Positions 37,161 to 48,026 of a stretch of DNA of 64,000 nt are shown here, in pieces (position 1 is the stretch's first letter; the number at the start of each line of letters is the position of its first letter). The notes below the pieces were generated by a model. It saw only the letters and a program-made list of their open reading frames with translations. It did not search any database and was not told where the DNA came from. The stretch lies in NCBI GenBank assembly GCA_026874595.1, contig CM049309.1, forward strand, positions 52,242,079-52,306,078, written 5' to 3'. Source of the DNA: Sipunculus nudus. Taxonomy: Eukaryota; Annelida; Sipuncula; Golfingiida; Sipunculidae. A program made the translations under genes and the position numbers.

Positions 37161-39428
37161 CTAGAATATGGGTAGTCGACAAGCGACTATGTGTATCTGC
37201 AGAAATCAGAGTGGGACGGATGAAGTGAGGCATGGATTAAGTGGTAAGGGGAATAGAGTGAGGTGTGTTGCATATTAGCATGGATGTCAGCAGTGTAAAC
37301 ATGAATGTAGGGGGTGCCACCTGTCATAAAATCGAGAAAATTGTCCAGGATGTATAACCTGCAAAATTTCAGGTGGATAAGTCAAACCACTGCTGGGATA
37401 TGAGTTTTTTATCCCAAGGCAGATTAACAGATGGACGGTGTTCATAAGTTTTGCTTATGATGAAGAGCTATGTGAGATCTATAACACAAGCAAAATTTTG
37501 GCCCAATCGGTCAAACGGTTCCCAAGATATGAGCTTGGATGTCTGCAGAGTAAATGTGAATGTAGGCGGCGCCACCTGTCATTAATCGAGAAAGCTGTCC
37601 AGGATGTATAAACCTGCAATATTTCAGGTGGATAAGTCAAACCACTGCTGAGATATGAGTGATTTTATCCCAAGGCAGATGAATAGATGGATGCTGTGCA
37701 TTAATGATTGCAGGTGGCGCCACCGGTTTTGCCTATGATGAAGAGCTATGTGAGAACTATACACATGCAAAATTGTGGCCCAATCGGTCAAACGGTTCCC
37801 AAGATATGAGCTTGGATGTCTGCAAAGTAAACATGAATGTAGGTGGCGCCACCTGTCATAAATCGAGAAAGCTGTCCAGAATGTATAAACCTGCAAAATT
37901 TCAGGTGGATAAGTCAAACCACTGCTGAGATATGAGTGATTTTATCCCAAGGCAGATGGACGCTGTGCATAAGTGGTTGCAGGTGGCGCCACCAGTTTTG
38001 CCAATGATGAAGAGCTATGTAAGAACAATACACATGCAAAATTTTGGCCCAATCTGTCAAACGGTTCCTAAGATATATGCTTGGATGTCTGCAGATTAAA
38101 CGTGAATGTAGATGGCGCCACCTGTCATAAATCGAGGAAGCTGTCCAGGATGTATAAACCTGCAAAATTTCAGGTGGATAAGTGCTGAGATATGAGTGAT
38201 TTTATCCAAAGGCAGATGAACAGATGGATGCTGTGCAAAAATGGTTGCAGGTGGTGCCCCCATTTTTTGGTGTATGTTATAAAGCTATCAAAGGGCTACA
38301 TTTGTGGAAAATTTTTAGCCTGATCAGTCAAATGGTTCCCGAGATATGCAGGTTTATGTGTGGAAACAGACGCACAAATGGACGCTGGGCAGCGGGGAAA
38401 GGTCAGAGGTCAACCAAAAATGAGGGCGCAGCAGTTCACATGTGACCTGATGATAAACCAAATTCGCTTAAAATGCAAACCAATTTTTTTCAAACAGTTG
38501 AAAGATATAGTTCCAATAATCTGGGAATTCTGCATCTAAACATTGTGTCTAGACATCTAGACGCTGTGTCTAGACATCTAGACACATTGTCTAGACACCC
38601 TCCCAGAGCCAGGTCAGTTGCCATGGTGATGTCTGGACCCCACCTGTTTGTACTGAGTGACCTCTTGACTTGGCTGCTGAAACTCAGTATGTTGTCAAAT
38701 CTGTTTTCAAATACAGAAAGCCTTTTTCAATTGGCTACAATGTTTTCTTAAAACTGTATTTACCCAATCTATTCTTATAAAACTGGCAGAACTCTACCAT
38801 AGAATAATTCTTGAAAAGTTTAAACCAATCAGCTTAACAGTTTCATCATAAATCAGTGTATAAGCTAGAAGAGTTTAAAATTACATTTTCGCTTGTAAAA
38901 AACACATCAATGTAGGAGGCGCAACCAATACCTCAAAATAAGATATGACATATGTGACAAACATTGGTAGAAAATTTGGTGATTATAGCTCTAGCCGTTT
39001 CTGAGAATTTAATTTTAATGTGCTTTTTTTGGACAGATGACTAAGTTCAACCTCCTGTAATTTGGCCAAAAATCTCTGAACTGGAACCATTCGAACAAAC
39101 TTGAGAGAGACTGTTCCAGGGATCATTTCTGTGAAATATTGGACAATTTGGCCCAACAGTTTCAGAGAAGAAGATTTTTAAAGGTTTTTAAGCTTTTTCT
39201 CTATAAAATCTAAATTAATGCAGATACCCAATAATAAGCTCCACGGCACCAAGTTTCACATGTGACTAATTCTTACATGTAATTTGGAGCTGCTAGCTTC
39301 GACTGTTTCTGACTTACAGGCATGGACAGCGGAAAGCCAGCCCTGGACAGCGGACGGCGGACCGCTGACGGCGGACCGCTGACGATGGATGGACAACGCT
39401 GTGCCATCGCATAAGCTCACAGGTTCGC
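37161..39428 (-). mobile_element. Helitron/Helentron-like element (copy 2, inverted relative to 9570-12042)
   Basis: On the minus strand it starts with tagcgaacctgtgagcttatg at about 39428-39408 and ends with a hairpin (TAGTCG 37173-37178, CGACTA 37184-37189) and CTAG at 37161-37164 followed by T. The interior carries ~270-bp units with GGTGGCGCCACC, and a 38.35-39.2 kb part that matches 9.65-10.55 kb nearly throughout in reverse. A direct run of ggacggcggaccgctgac lies near the 5' end. It sits in the intron after the exon at 39457-39758, about 30 bases from that donor. Confidence 0.65.
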
Positions 39429-39456
39429 TAAAAATAAAAAAGAACTGGAAACAAAC

Positions 39457-39758
39457 CTGTGTCTCCAGAGAAATTTGCAGAGCCAGCCATCACTGGCATG
39501 GAAGTTTTCCCACGTTGCATCAGTGACCATGCCGCTCTGGTATATTTCTTGAGCTTTGCGTTTGATTTGTGCTCGGCTGATCCGCAGGTTGTTTCTACGA
39601 CACTGCATGATCCAGCTCACTAGCATCTTCTCCAGCATGTGACTGAAGGCCTTCCTCCCGCATCCTGTCAGCTTCCTTCTCCCTCCCTCCTGGTTATTGA
39701 GCATCTTCCTCAACCTTTCCTCTTTCTTACACCAATCACGGATCTGCTTGGAGTTGAC
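39457..39758 (-). CDS. Coding exon: second part of DNA-binding module 2
   Basis: The acceptor ttaattttgcag is followed by a phase-0 start at VNSKQIRDWCKKEERLRKML. Next come the linker TGCGRK, MLEKMLVSWIMQCRRNN, ISRAQIKRKAQEIYQ and FHASDGWLCKFLWRH. The donor gtttgt is weaker than the others but gives phase 2, matching the next exon. It completes the Brinker-type HTH begun in the exon at 40180-40289 and supplies the whole CENP-B/Tc5-type HTH. Module 2 is the only one split by an intron. Confidence 0.85.
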
Positions 39759-40179
39759 CTGCAAAATTAAATAAAACCCCATATGTTTCAAGACACAGGG
39801 AAACTTCTTTTTTTATGAACACCTATATATTACAGCCACTTCTGTACTATGAACATTTAAAGTGGTCCTATGAGTATTGGACATGTCAATATCAGTAACC
39901 ACTCTCACATAGAGAGACCTCTTTTTATGGACAACTATGTATACAGCCACCTCTCCACTATGAACACTTACAGTGGTCCAATGAGTACTGGACATGGCAT
40001 TATCAGTAACAACTCTTACACAAAGAAACCTATTTTTATGGATACCTACGTATAATTGCTACCTCTATTATTGCCACCTCTCTACTAGGAACATTAACAG
40101 TTGGTTATTCACAAGTCGTTTATACAATTTGAGAGAGCTTGACACAACAAGGTTCTACTGTGTATAACAATATCAGTAC

Positions 40180-40289
40180 CTTAAATTTCCTTGCAGCTGT
40201 TTCCTTTGTTGTCTGCTTGGCATATTTCACAGCTTCTAGCTTGAATGATATTGTGTAAGACTTGTGAAAACAGGACGACTTTTTCAGAC
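40180..40289 (-). CDS. Coding exon: first part of DNA-binding module 2
   Basis: It follows a strong acceptor (cttctgttttttcag), enters in phase 1 and ends in phase 0 at donor gtactg. It encodes GLKKSSCFHKSYTISFKLEA, then VKYAKQTTKETAARKFK, the first helices of the Brinker-type HTH. It splices directly to VNSKQIRDW in the next exon, giving the standard KF-V-x-x-x-QI-x-x-W series seen unsplit in the other modules. Confidence 0.85.
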
Positions 40290-41459
40290 CTGAAAAAACA
40301 GAAGCACCGTTTGATAAATGCTGAAACAAAATGAAAAATGCTATAACAGTTTTGTTTGGTAACTACTACAAGTTTTCTTTTAAAAACTTCTAATCTAACT
40401 TTGTATGATCAAAAGGCTATTTCAACTGTGTTTTTAAAAACTATAGTAAGCAATTCTCTTAAGGCCCAGGTACACTACGGATACTACCAGTTACAACTAT
40501 TTATTATCTGCAAACATTGGAAAACTCTAAGAAGATCGTACAAAGTCACTGGTGATCACTGGTGGTCATAAACAATCGCAGTAGGAAAATCAGTTGTAAG
40601 GTCTTCCTTCCTGCATAAAATCCTCCCTATGAATGTCATGGTTTTGGGTAATCATAGTTTAATATGGGATATCGCCTATGCAGAAAAAACACAGCCCATT
40701 TATGCAGGCAAGCGTGATTCAGCCAGACAGTAATTAGCAAGGTCTTATCTGACCATCCCTACAATATTGGCTTATAGGCTAAGATTTCTGCTAATTAATG
40801 TGATCATTGAACAAATATGGGGCTACAATCAATTGTTGGTATGATGCAAGGCAGACTAAATGAAACTTGCAAAGCATGACACTTATCTGTAAATGAAAGA
40901 CCATGCAGCTTAGCCTTGAATTATTATGCGAGTCCTTTGATACAAGATCAAGTAATTAAGCAATTTGTCATTTCTAGGCATTATCCTGTTCATGGAACAG
41001 TTTTCATTTTAATTCAACAATTCAGGCTTTGAAGACAAGCCCATATTAAATATCAGGAAAATTTGTAATGAAAAGCATTTATGCTCCATACACACGCAGC
41101 TGTACTGAATGAATGGGCTGGACAGGCTAGACGTCATGGGTGCTAGTTGTTTGCCTGCAATTTTTAAGGCTGGCAGGCATATTTTACCTCCACGCATGAG
41201 AGTATCAGCATCAGCGATATCCTGTATTGTCTTTACGCAGTGGTAGACCACTGTGTCAACATCTTACAATGGTTTTGATCAGTCATACCCAATGATATGC
41301 CTCTACAACCAGGGATCAGTCATATAGGTGGTCTCACGACATTCGTAAACTATCACATGACTACATGTTACTAGTTGCACAACATACATGAAGGGTCTTA
41401 GGATTGTTGATCTTAAAGAAATTAGTAGTGTCTAGGTCCAATAGCTGCAACAGTGGTGC

Positions 41460-42185
41460 CAGCATATGACTAATAGGGTGCTAAAATCATGTTCTTTCGT
41501 ACAGCTCACACATTATAGTCACTGTGACCTTATTTTCAAGTTTCCAAGTTTAGAGGGACCTCCTCGGATCTTGATCCAATAAGAAGTTTCCATATCCAAC
41601 TGTTACAAATTGTGCAAATCTGACATAAAGGGTGCTCAAATCAAGTTCTTTCCCATATCTTGAGAATATTGGTTATCCAAGAAGACATTACATTGACCTC
41701 CATTTACATTAAGTGTGACATTTCTGTATCCAACAGTTAAGGTTGAGGCCATGACTGACTTTCTGGTGGCGGCTCAAAATCAGGTTTCTGCTTGTGGCTC
41801 ACATAATATATGCCATCATGAGCTAATCTCAGAAGTCATCAATTTTTCAAGACCTTGAAATTTAAGTTAAAAGGTTCTAGGTCCAACCATTTTGATTTGT
41901 GCTCACCTAACTTTTGCAGTGCTAGAATCATGTTTTTTTCTATAGCTCATAGAATACAAGTCTCAGTGACCTGATTTCATGATTCACAGGAGACTTGCCA
42001 AGGACCTCCCTGAATTTTACAATAGAATGTTCTAGGTCCAACAGTTTTGTGCCCTGTGTGAGTGTCTGAGTGCTCAAAATCATGTTGTTGGCCAGTAGCT
42101 CACAGAAATAGGACCTCCCTGGATGTACAGTTAGAAGTTTCTATGTCTAACAGTTATGATTTGTGCCCTGTTAACGGCTTGAGGA
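41460..42185. repeat. Tandem repeat, ~130-150 bp unit, in an intron of the minus-strand gene
   Basis: Five or so degenerate units contain 'gtgctcaaaatcatgttctt', 'atagctcacagaata', 'tgacctgattt' and 'ttctaggtccaacagtt'. The right end (gatgacttacagtcaggtgagctaaaa) resembles the F2 terminal hairpin. Confidence 0.55.
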
Positions 42186-42239
42186 GTGATCACTATGGCT
42201 CTGATGACTTACAGTCAGGTGAGCTAAAACCTCTGGTTG

Positions 42240-42450
42240 ATCTGATTTACTGAAAAGATATCCTTGTCGAACATGTATGGGCTAATGACTGGCGGCCATA
42301 AGGGGCTGGGCAGGCCCCCAAATGTTATAAACACATAGATGGATGTATAGAGCCTGAGTATGGTAGGATCTGCATTTTTGGCTTATTTATATTAATGGTT
42401 AAAGAGAATATTTTTAGTCAATAGGTGTCAGATATCAGAATGGACCTTTA
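42240..42450 (+). repeat. ~250-bp dispersed repeat (R250), copy 3
   Basis: Landmarks are gatatccttgtcgaacatgt, 'ccccaaatgttataaacacatag', 'tctgcatttttggcttattta' and 'atttttagtcaatagg'. It lies in an intron of the minus-strand gene. Confidence 0.5.
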
Positions 42451-42515
42451 AATTAGCCAAGAAGGTAAGAAAAATGTTTTAATAACCAAAGTAAATACCC
42501 TATTCCACTGATTAC

Positions 42516-42563
42516 CTTGCTTGCTGCCAGATCTTCTTGGTGAGATCTCAATGATTTCTTCAT
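42516..42563 (-). CDS. 48-bp micro-exon encoding an acidic-hydrophobic then basic linker
   Basis: The acceptor ttgattttttctgcag and donor gtaatc bound exactly 48 bases, phase 1 in and phase 1 out. The peptide is (N)EEIIEISPRRSGSKQ. The hydrophobic core IIEI flanked by acidic residues and Ser resembles a SUMO-interacting motif. Without this exon the flanking exons would still be in frame, so it could be optional. Support is splice signals, phase and an open frame only; no homology is recognised. Confidence 0.65.
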
Positions 42564-42612
42564 CTGCAGAAAAAATCAAACTCTTTTATATAATTTCCAG
42601 GGGTCTTTTTAA

Positions 42613-42613
<1 letters not shown>

Positions 42614-42668
<55 letters not shown>
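42614..42668. repeat. (AT)n microsatellite
   Basis: About 27 uninterrupted AT dinucleotides in the intron just upstream, in gene sense, of the 48-bp exon. Confidence 0.95.
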
Positions 42669-42672
<4 letters not shown>

Positions 42673-42827
42673 TTAAAAACAGTTCCTACGTAAATAAGGT
42701 AATCCTGATGCAAGAATGAATCTGACTTCAGGACACACATACATGTGATAAAAACAAACTGAGGCTGCTGTCAGATTTTATTTTTGTTCTTTGCTTGTAA
42801 CATCAAGGAATTTGGTTAAGGGAAACT

Positions 42828-42998
42828 GAATTATCTAGGCAGTTCACTGGACTCAACAGAGCGCAGATTGTGAGCTCAAGCCAAGGAGCGGTGAGATTTT
42901 TCATGGTCAACCCAGCCCAAGCTGAGCTCTGTAGGCCAATAGGAAGGCCTTGCCTCACTCACCGATGAAAGCAAATGGGGGGGGGGGGGGGGGGGGGG
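42828..42998 (+). repeat. Possible tRNA-derived SINE ending in a 22-base poly-G run
   Basis: It contains tctaggcagttcactggact (A-box position) and gattgtgagctcaagcc (B-box position), then a body and a G run at 42977-42998. Box matches are imperfect. Confidence 0.35.
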
Positions 42999-43174
42999 TT
43001 CTTGGTGTTATGACAAAGCAGAATGTAATAACTGAAAGACTCCCTCCCTCAGTACAGAATCATTTGGATACTATTTAAATCACAGGTCTCTTCATTAATA
43101 TCCTCAACTTATGAATTAGAATGTAATAAACTGTGGATAAATTAATAATTTATTTGCAAGGGAATAAAAAAATA

Positions 43175-44445
43175 CAGTGAAAACTGGTCTAAGGGACACC
43201 TCACTTAGGCGGACAATTGGCTATAAGTATAACGGACAAGATAGTTAGGTCCCTTCAAAATTCCCTATATGTTATGTATAAGCGGAACCTCTGTAAGGCA
43301 GACACCTCAGACACTGACAACGGACAGCAAATTTCAACTCAAACCAACATTCTAAAAGTAAATGAACCTTACAAATGTGGACACGATACGCCACCTTCGG
43401 CGGACACTGATCACTCGCCCTGGGCAACATCAAAGACCACTTGTACTGTTGTTGTGTCTGGGACTGGGACACTAAGGATTATGTAATCCCCAGTTGTTAC
43501 CTTAATGCGTATCCGTGCTCATGTCAGAAGTGATGTGCTCCTAAGTTTAAACACAGCAAATATGAAGAGATAAACATCGTGTGACTTTATTTCACGGTTG
43601 ATCATTCACACATTGCGAAGCTGCATATTTTCGCTCGACCGTGGGGTCATTAAATTGATTAAATGGTGACCGATTACCCATGTGTCCCTGATCTCACCAC
43701 GCAGTATCTAACAGTAAAATTAGCCACTTTGTTATAGTGGGCTGTTTGATATTAATTTATCAGTTTTGCTCAGTATATCTCAAACTGATCTGCTCAGTGT
43801 CAAACATCTGCTCGCTCCGTAGCTGTTCGCTCCGTAGTTGTTTGTACCATGCCGCCATGCAAAAGCTCCTCGGGGTTCGTTTAATCTCGGGTGCCTTCAA
43901 CATTAAAGCAAATCAACCCAAACAACCATCATCAAAGAAAGTTTATTTTAGGCTAAAGCTACATTCATCTATAAAAAGAATGTTCTAAGGTTCGTAGCCA
44001 TTACTATCTTCCGTTATCAATGTCGTCATTATCTTTGAGATTATTGCATTTGGACAGCTTTAGGCAATGCCGCCGGGTGGCACCACGCGTACTCTTGGGC
44101 AGAAGCTTAAGTTATCCCAGAAAGTCAAGCTTATTCGACTGAGTGAATCAGCGAAAAAGAGCGTACGCAATCATATGAACATTGTTTTTACAGATGTCTT
44201 CATTGACTTTTCTCCTTATATTGTTCACTACTTGAGATAAGTAAAAATAATCACAGTTTGTATATGAATAATGAATGCAGGATGTGTGCATGAATATGTA
44301 TTACATATACATGAAATCTAATATAATACAATAAACTGGTCTTGCAGCTGTTCCTTGTCTATATCTATAATCTCTCAATAATCGACCAAGGTCAACTTGC
44401 CTAATAAGGGATTGAGTCCCTTGACTGTCCGCTTTAGACAGGTTT

Positions 44446-44450
<5 letters not shown>
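43175..44450 (+). mobile_element. Internally deleted pogo/Tigger-like DNA transposon
   Basis: The left end CAGTGAAAACTGGTCTAAGG and the reverse complement of the right end, CAATGAAACCTGTCTAAAGC, form imperfect terminal inverted repeats. Both are flanked by TA (43173-43174 and 44451-44452), the target duplication of Tc1/mariner-pogo elements. The interior is more GC- and CpG-rich than its surroundings and retains only the start of a transposase frame at 44067-44240. At ~1.28 kb it cannot encode a full transposase, so it is non-autonomous. A (TA)n run adjoins the right end. It lies in the intron between the exons at 48027 and 42563 of the minus-strand gene. Confidence 0.8.
44067..44240 (+). pseudogene. 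Truncated pogo/Tigger-like transposase, N-terminal HTH only
   Basis: From ATG the frame reads MPPGGTTRTLGQ, then KLKLSQKVKLIRLSES and AKKSVRNHMN before unrelated residues and a TAA stop at codon 58. The K-L-x-L-x-x-K-V-x-L-I-R-L-x-E...K-SVR pattern is the start of the psq/CENP-B-N type HTH of Tigger-like transposases. The rest of the HTH, the second HTH and the DDE catalytic domain are missing, consistent with an internal deletion. Confidence 0.7.
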
Positions 44451-44520
<70 letters not shown>

Positions 44521-44527
44521 TATATAT
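44451..44527. repeat. (TA)n microsatellite
   Basis: About 38 TA repeats with one cac interruption near the end, adjoining the right TIR of the pogo-like element. Confidence 0.95.
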
Positions 44528-44574
44528 TAAAATTAATTAGGAATAAGTGGAAAAAGAAAAAGATAAAATGAAAG

Positions 44575-44840
44575 ATGTTTCTGCTCAAAGAGGAGGCGCG
44601 CCACCTCTTCTGGATCAGCCCCTGATAGTTGCAAAACACCCTTTGCTAAATTCTGGTGAGTCTGATTTGCCGCAAGATATCCTTCTTGAATGTGTCTGGA
44701 TTAATTTTGGTGCCCCACACGTTACCTCCGTATAAAAAAAGCAAGGATCTGCTTTTTGTGGCCTGTTTTTATTAAAGGTTCAAGGTTTTATCTCTAGTTA
44801 ATCGACGTAGATATTGGAAGAGGTACCTTTAATATGCTGC
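44575..44840 (+). repeat. ~250-bp dispersed repeat (R250), copy 4
   Basis: Landmarks are ttgcaaaacaccctttgc, 'gatttgccgcaagatatccttcttga', 'tctgctttttgtggcctg' and 'tatctctagttaatcga'. Same orientation as the other five. Confidence 0.5.
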
Positions 44841-44999
44841 ATGTATGTGGACTATAGTAACTTTTTACAAATTTATTGCAATATGTATAGCCAAAAGAGA
44901 GTTAAATCTGTTAAAATATTTGTAAAATCAGTATGAAATGTCCATAAGAAAATCATTTTGTAGCAGTTTTCTGAGGAAAAAAATTGTACCATACAAAAA

Positions 45000-46140
45000 C
45001 TAGACATTTCTTGGCAGTGCAGGTGCCATAGTATCCCCAGACATAGTAATCCCCCCCCCCTTTAAGAATAGGCCCCTATCTTCAGGAGCATATACTGTCA
45101 CTTGGCAAGCCACCATGGTTCATCCATCTATCAACATGAGAAACAATATTTTCCACCAAATATGGGGGCCAATATGGTGAATGACTCTTGAGAAAAGGGG
45201 ATTACATTATAGTATTAAAATGGTAAGGTAGGTGGCACCACTTGTCTGGTTGACCAGAAAACTCTCCAAGAGGGTTGTACATGCCAAATTGCAGACCAAC
45301 ACATTGAACAAATCCTCAGAGAGTAGCAATTTTCAACTACAGCAAATGTACGGATGGATGCCACATGAAAACAATTGCAGATGGCGCCACCAGTCTTGAA
45401 TATGAGATGGAGTTATCCAAGTTCTATGGAAAAGCACAACTTCAGGCCAATACATTGTTACCATCATTCCTGAGAAAAGGGCTTTAATTTATACTATGAA
45501 AAGGGTTAAATAGGTGGCCCCACCTGTCTGCTTTACGAGAAAACTCTTCAAGGTGGATGTACATGCCAAATTTCCGACCAATACTTTAAACCACTCCTGA
45601 GATATAAGCAATTTTCACCCAAAGCACATGTACAGATGGACGCCACACAGAAACGATTGCAGATGGCTCTACCAGTCTTGAATACATAATCGAGGTATCC
45701 AAGATCAATGGACATGCATGATTTTAGCCCAATCTGTCTATTAGTTCTTGACTTATAATGTTCACAGTACTGTCAAGTGGCAATGATGGGGTATCAGAAG
45801 GTGTGAAAACAAGAAAAGGACAGAAGGTGATACCACCAGTCTCTTGCAGAAGACATAGCTATCCAAGATCTTCTGTCAATTTGATTTTTGGACCAATCCA
45901 TGAATCCCTTATTGAGATATTTATGATAATGTGTGATTTTCACCATATATATATGGCAATATTTAAGGTCAATGTCACTCTCATAGGAAAGGTCATGACC
46001 CCAATTTAGAAATACATCATCCCATAACCTATACCTATGTATGTGCATAATATGAAAGAAATTTGTCCATTAGTTTTTGACTTATAATGCTCACAGTACC
46101 GTTAAGTGGCAATGATGGGGGTAAAAAAAGGCACAAAAAA
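45000..46140 (-). mobile_element. Helitron-like element, family F1 (copy b)
   Basis: It starts with CTAG at 45000-45003 and the degenerate hairpin ggcagtgcaggtgcc (45013-45027), followed by ccatagtatccccagac, the same layout as 19215. The interior has ~150-bp units with 'ggtggc-ccac' cores (about 45230, 45378, 45514, 45663, 45826) and ends in typical F1 monomer sequence. The far end may have been replaced by the next copy. Confidence 0.55.
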
Positions 46141-46152
46141 ACAAAATAAGGA

Positions 46153-47150
46153 CTAGATATATTTCTTGGTACCACAGGTGCCATAGTATCCCCAGACAAT
46201 TAATCCCCCCCCTTTAAGAACAGGCCCCCCTTCTTCAGCAACAATTAATATCAAACCACAACTCAAAGAAAAGGTCATGACCCAAATTTCAATATAAATC
46301 ATCCCCTAACCCATGTCTATGTATCTGCATAATATGAAAGAAATCTGTCCATTAGTTTTTGACTTATAATGCTCAAAGTACTGTTAAGTGGCAATGAATG
46401 AGGGTATTAAACGGCACGAAAACAAGTAAAAGAATAACAGGTAGTGCCACCTGTTTCCAGTACATGACAATACTATCCAAGATCTTCTGTCACGTTGATT
46501 TTTGGACCAATCCATGCATCCCTTATTGAGATATTAATGATTTTGTGTGATTTTCACCATATATGGCAATATTAAAGGTCAAGGCCACTCTCACAGGAAA
46601 GGTCATGAACCCAATTCAAATAAATATCATCCCATAACCCATATCCATCTGTGTTTCCACTTGGGGTTTTTGTTTTTTAGCCACTGTGGCTAAAGGGTGT
46701 CTGATTTTTTTAGCCACACCAAATTATTGCACCAACAAGATTTATATGCGGCGGCGGCGGGACCGGAATGAAAACATAGTATCCCCCGACTTTGTCTGGG
46801 GATACAATAATAGGTGGTGCCACCAGTTTCTGGTACATGACAACACCATTCAAGATGTTCAGTCAACTTGAATGTTGGATCAATCCATGCAATATTCCTT
46901 GAGATATCTAAGAATTTTTGTGATTTTCCCCCAAAATGGACCTTTTCAAGGTCAAGGTCACTCTCCTACTGAAGGTCATGACCCCATTTTAAATAGGCTT
47001 CCTCAACTCACCGATATCTATGCACATGTCAAGTTTGGTAAAGATCCATGGAATATTTTTTTAGTTATCTTGCCTGAAAGAAATCTCGGTGGCTCGGCAA
47101 CCATGCTTAAACCATACTTTCCTCTGACCTTGTCTGGGGATACAATAAAA
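46153..47150 (-). mobile_element. Helitron-like element, family F1 (copy d), with a nested fragment
   Basis: It starts with CTAG at 46153-46156 and the hairpin ggtaccacaggtgcc (46168-46182). Typical F1 monomers follow. The hairpin end tatcccccgac/gtctggggata is at about 46782-46806, then a further monomer ends with gtctggggatacaat near 47150. A 46.66-46.74 kb insert carries tagccactgtggcta, a separate hairpin end, and a (gcg)n run. It lies in an intron of the minus-strand gene. Confidence 0.55.
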
Positions 47151-48026
47151 AATATGGGACAAACCAGGCATTTGCTGATTTCTTTAAGTTTTTCAATTTT
47201 ACATGGTTCATACAAAAGGATATGAGATATTATGAGGCACTTCCCATGGCTCAAACAGTGGAGTTCTAGAGTTTCTTGAGATAAAGGAAAGGTGAGGACA
47301 GACAGAAAACCATTGACCTCAGACAACGGGCCATCACAACACACTCTGACAGACACATCAGGAATTGATCCCTGGTTACCAGTGAAGTGAGGCTAGCTTG
47401 TGATTGTGAACAGTAGGTTTACACTTGATCCGGTCACTCTAAAAAAGGGACCACTTTACTGTTATTCTCTATGGATATGAAGGCTGATATCACAGGACAT
47501 TTTAGAAAACTGTAGGAACATAAAAGAAATTAAACTATGTGAAGCAAGTTTTAAAATCAGACATATACTGTGGTTGGCTTCATATATGCAGGGTTAAAAT
47601 TTCACTATTTCCACCTTTTCAGGGTTTCGCCTGGGTTCTGTTTTCATGATCTCACAATACAAAATACCCATACACAGAATATTACCAAAAATAACCATTA
47701 CAATGTAATGGTGAATAAATTTTATCAAATGTTACATGCACATAATCTTATTAACAGAAATATTGTTTGTTAATGGCAGACAATTGGAAAGATCTGTTAT
47801 TATTTTAAATATCGATCTTTGAACATACAAGATCTATTATTATTCATAATGTAAAGCCTTTTACTTTTCAACTTTGCCTTTAATGATTGGACCTCTTATT
47901 CATGAAAGTTTTATTTTTGTGTTAATTTTCATTAAAAAAAATATTTCAAATTTGAAACCCTTCCAAAAAAAAGGCAACCACAGTACCTGCAATGACTCAT
48001 GACTAACTATTTGATACCATACTTAC

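Noticed and set aside
41009-41251. Minus-strand frame with an ag-acceptor and gtaaaa donor tested as an extra exon of the multi-module gene
   Set aside because: The 34-base segment between the sites would introduce a stop in phase 1 and would break the otherwise matched frame.
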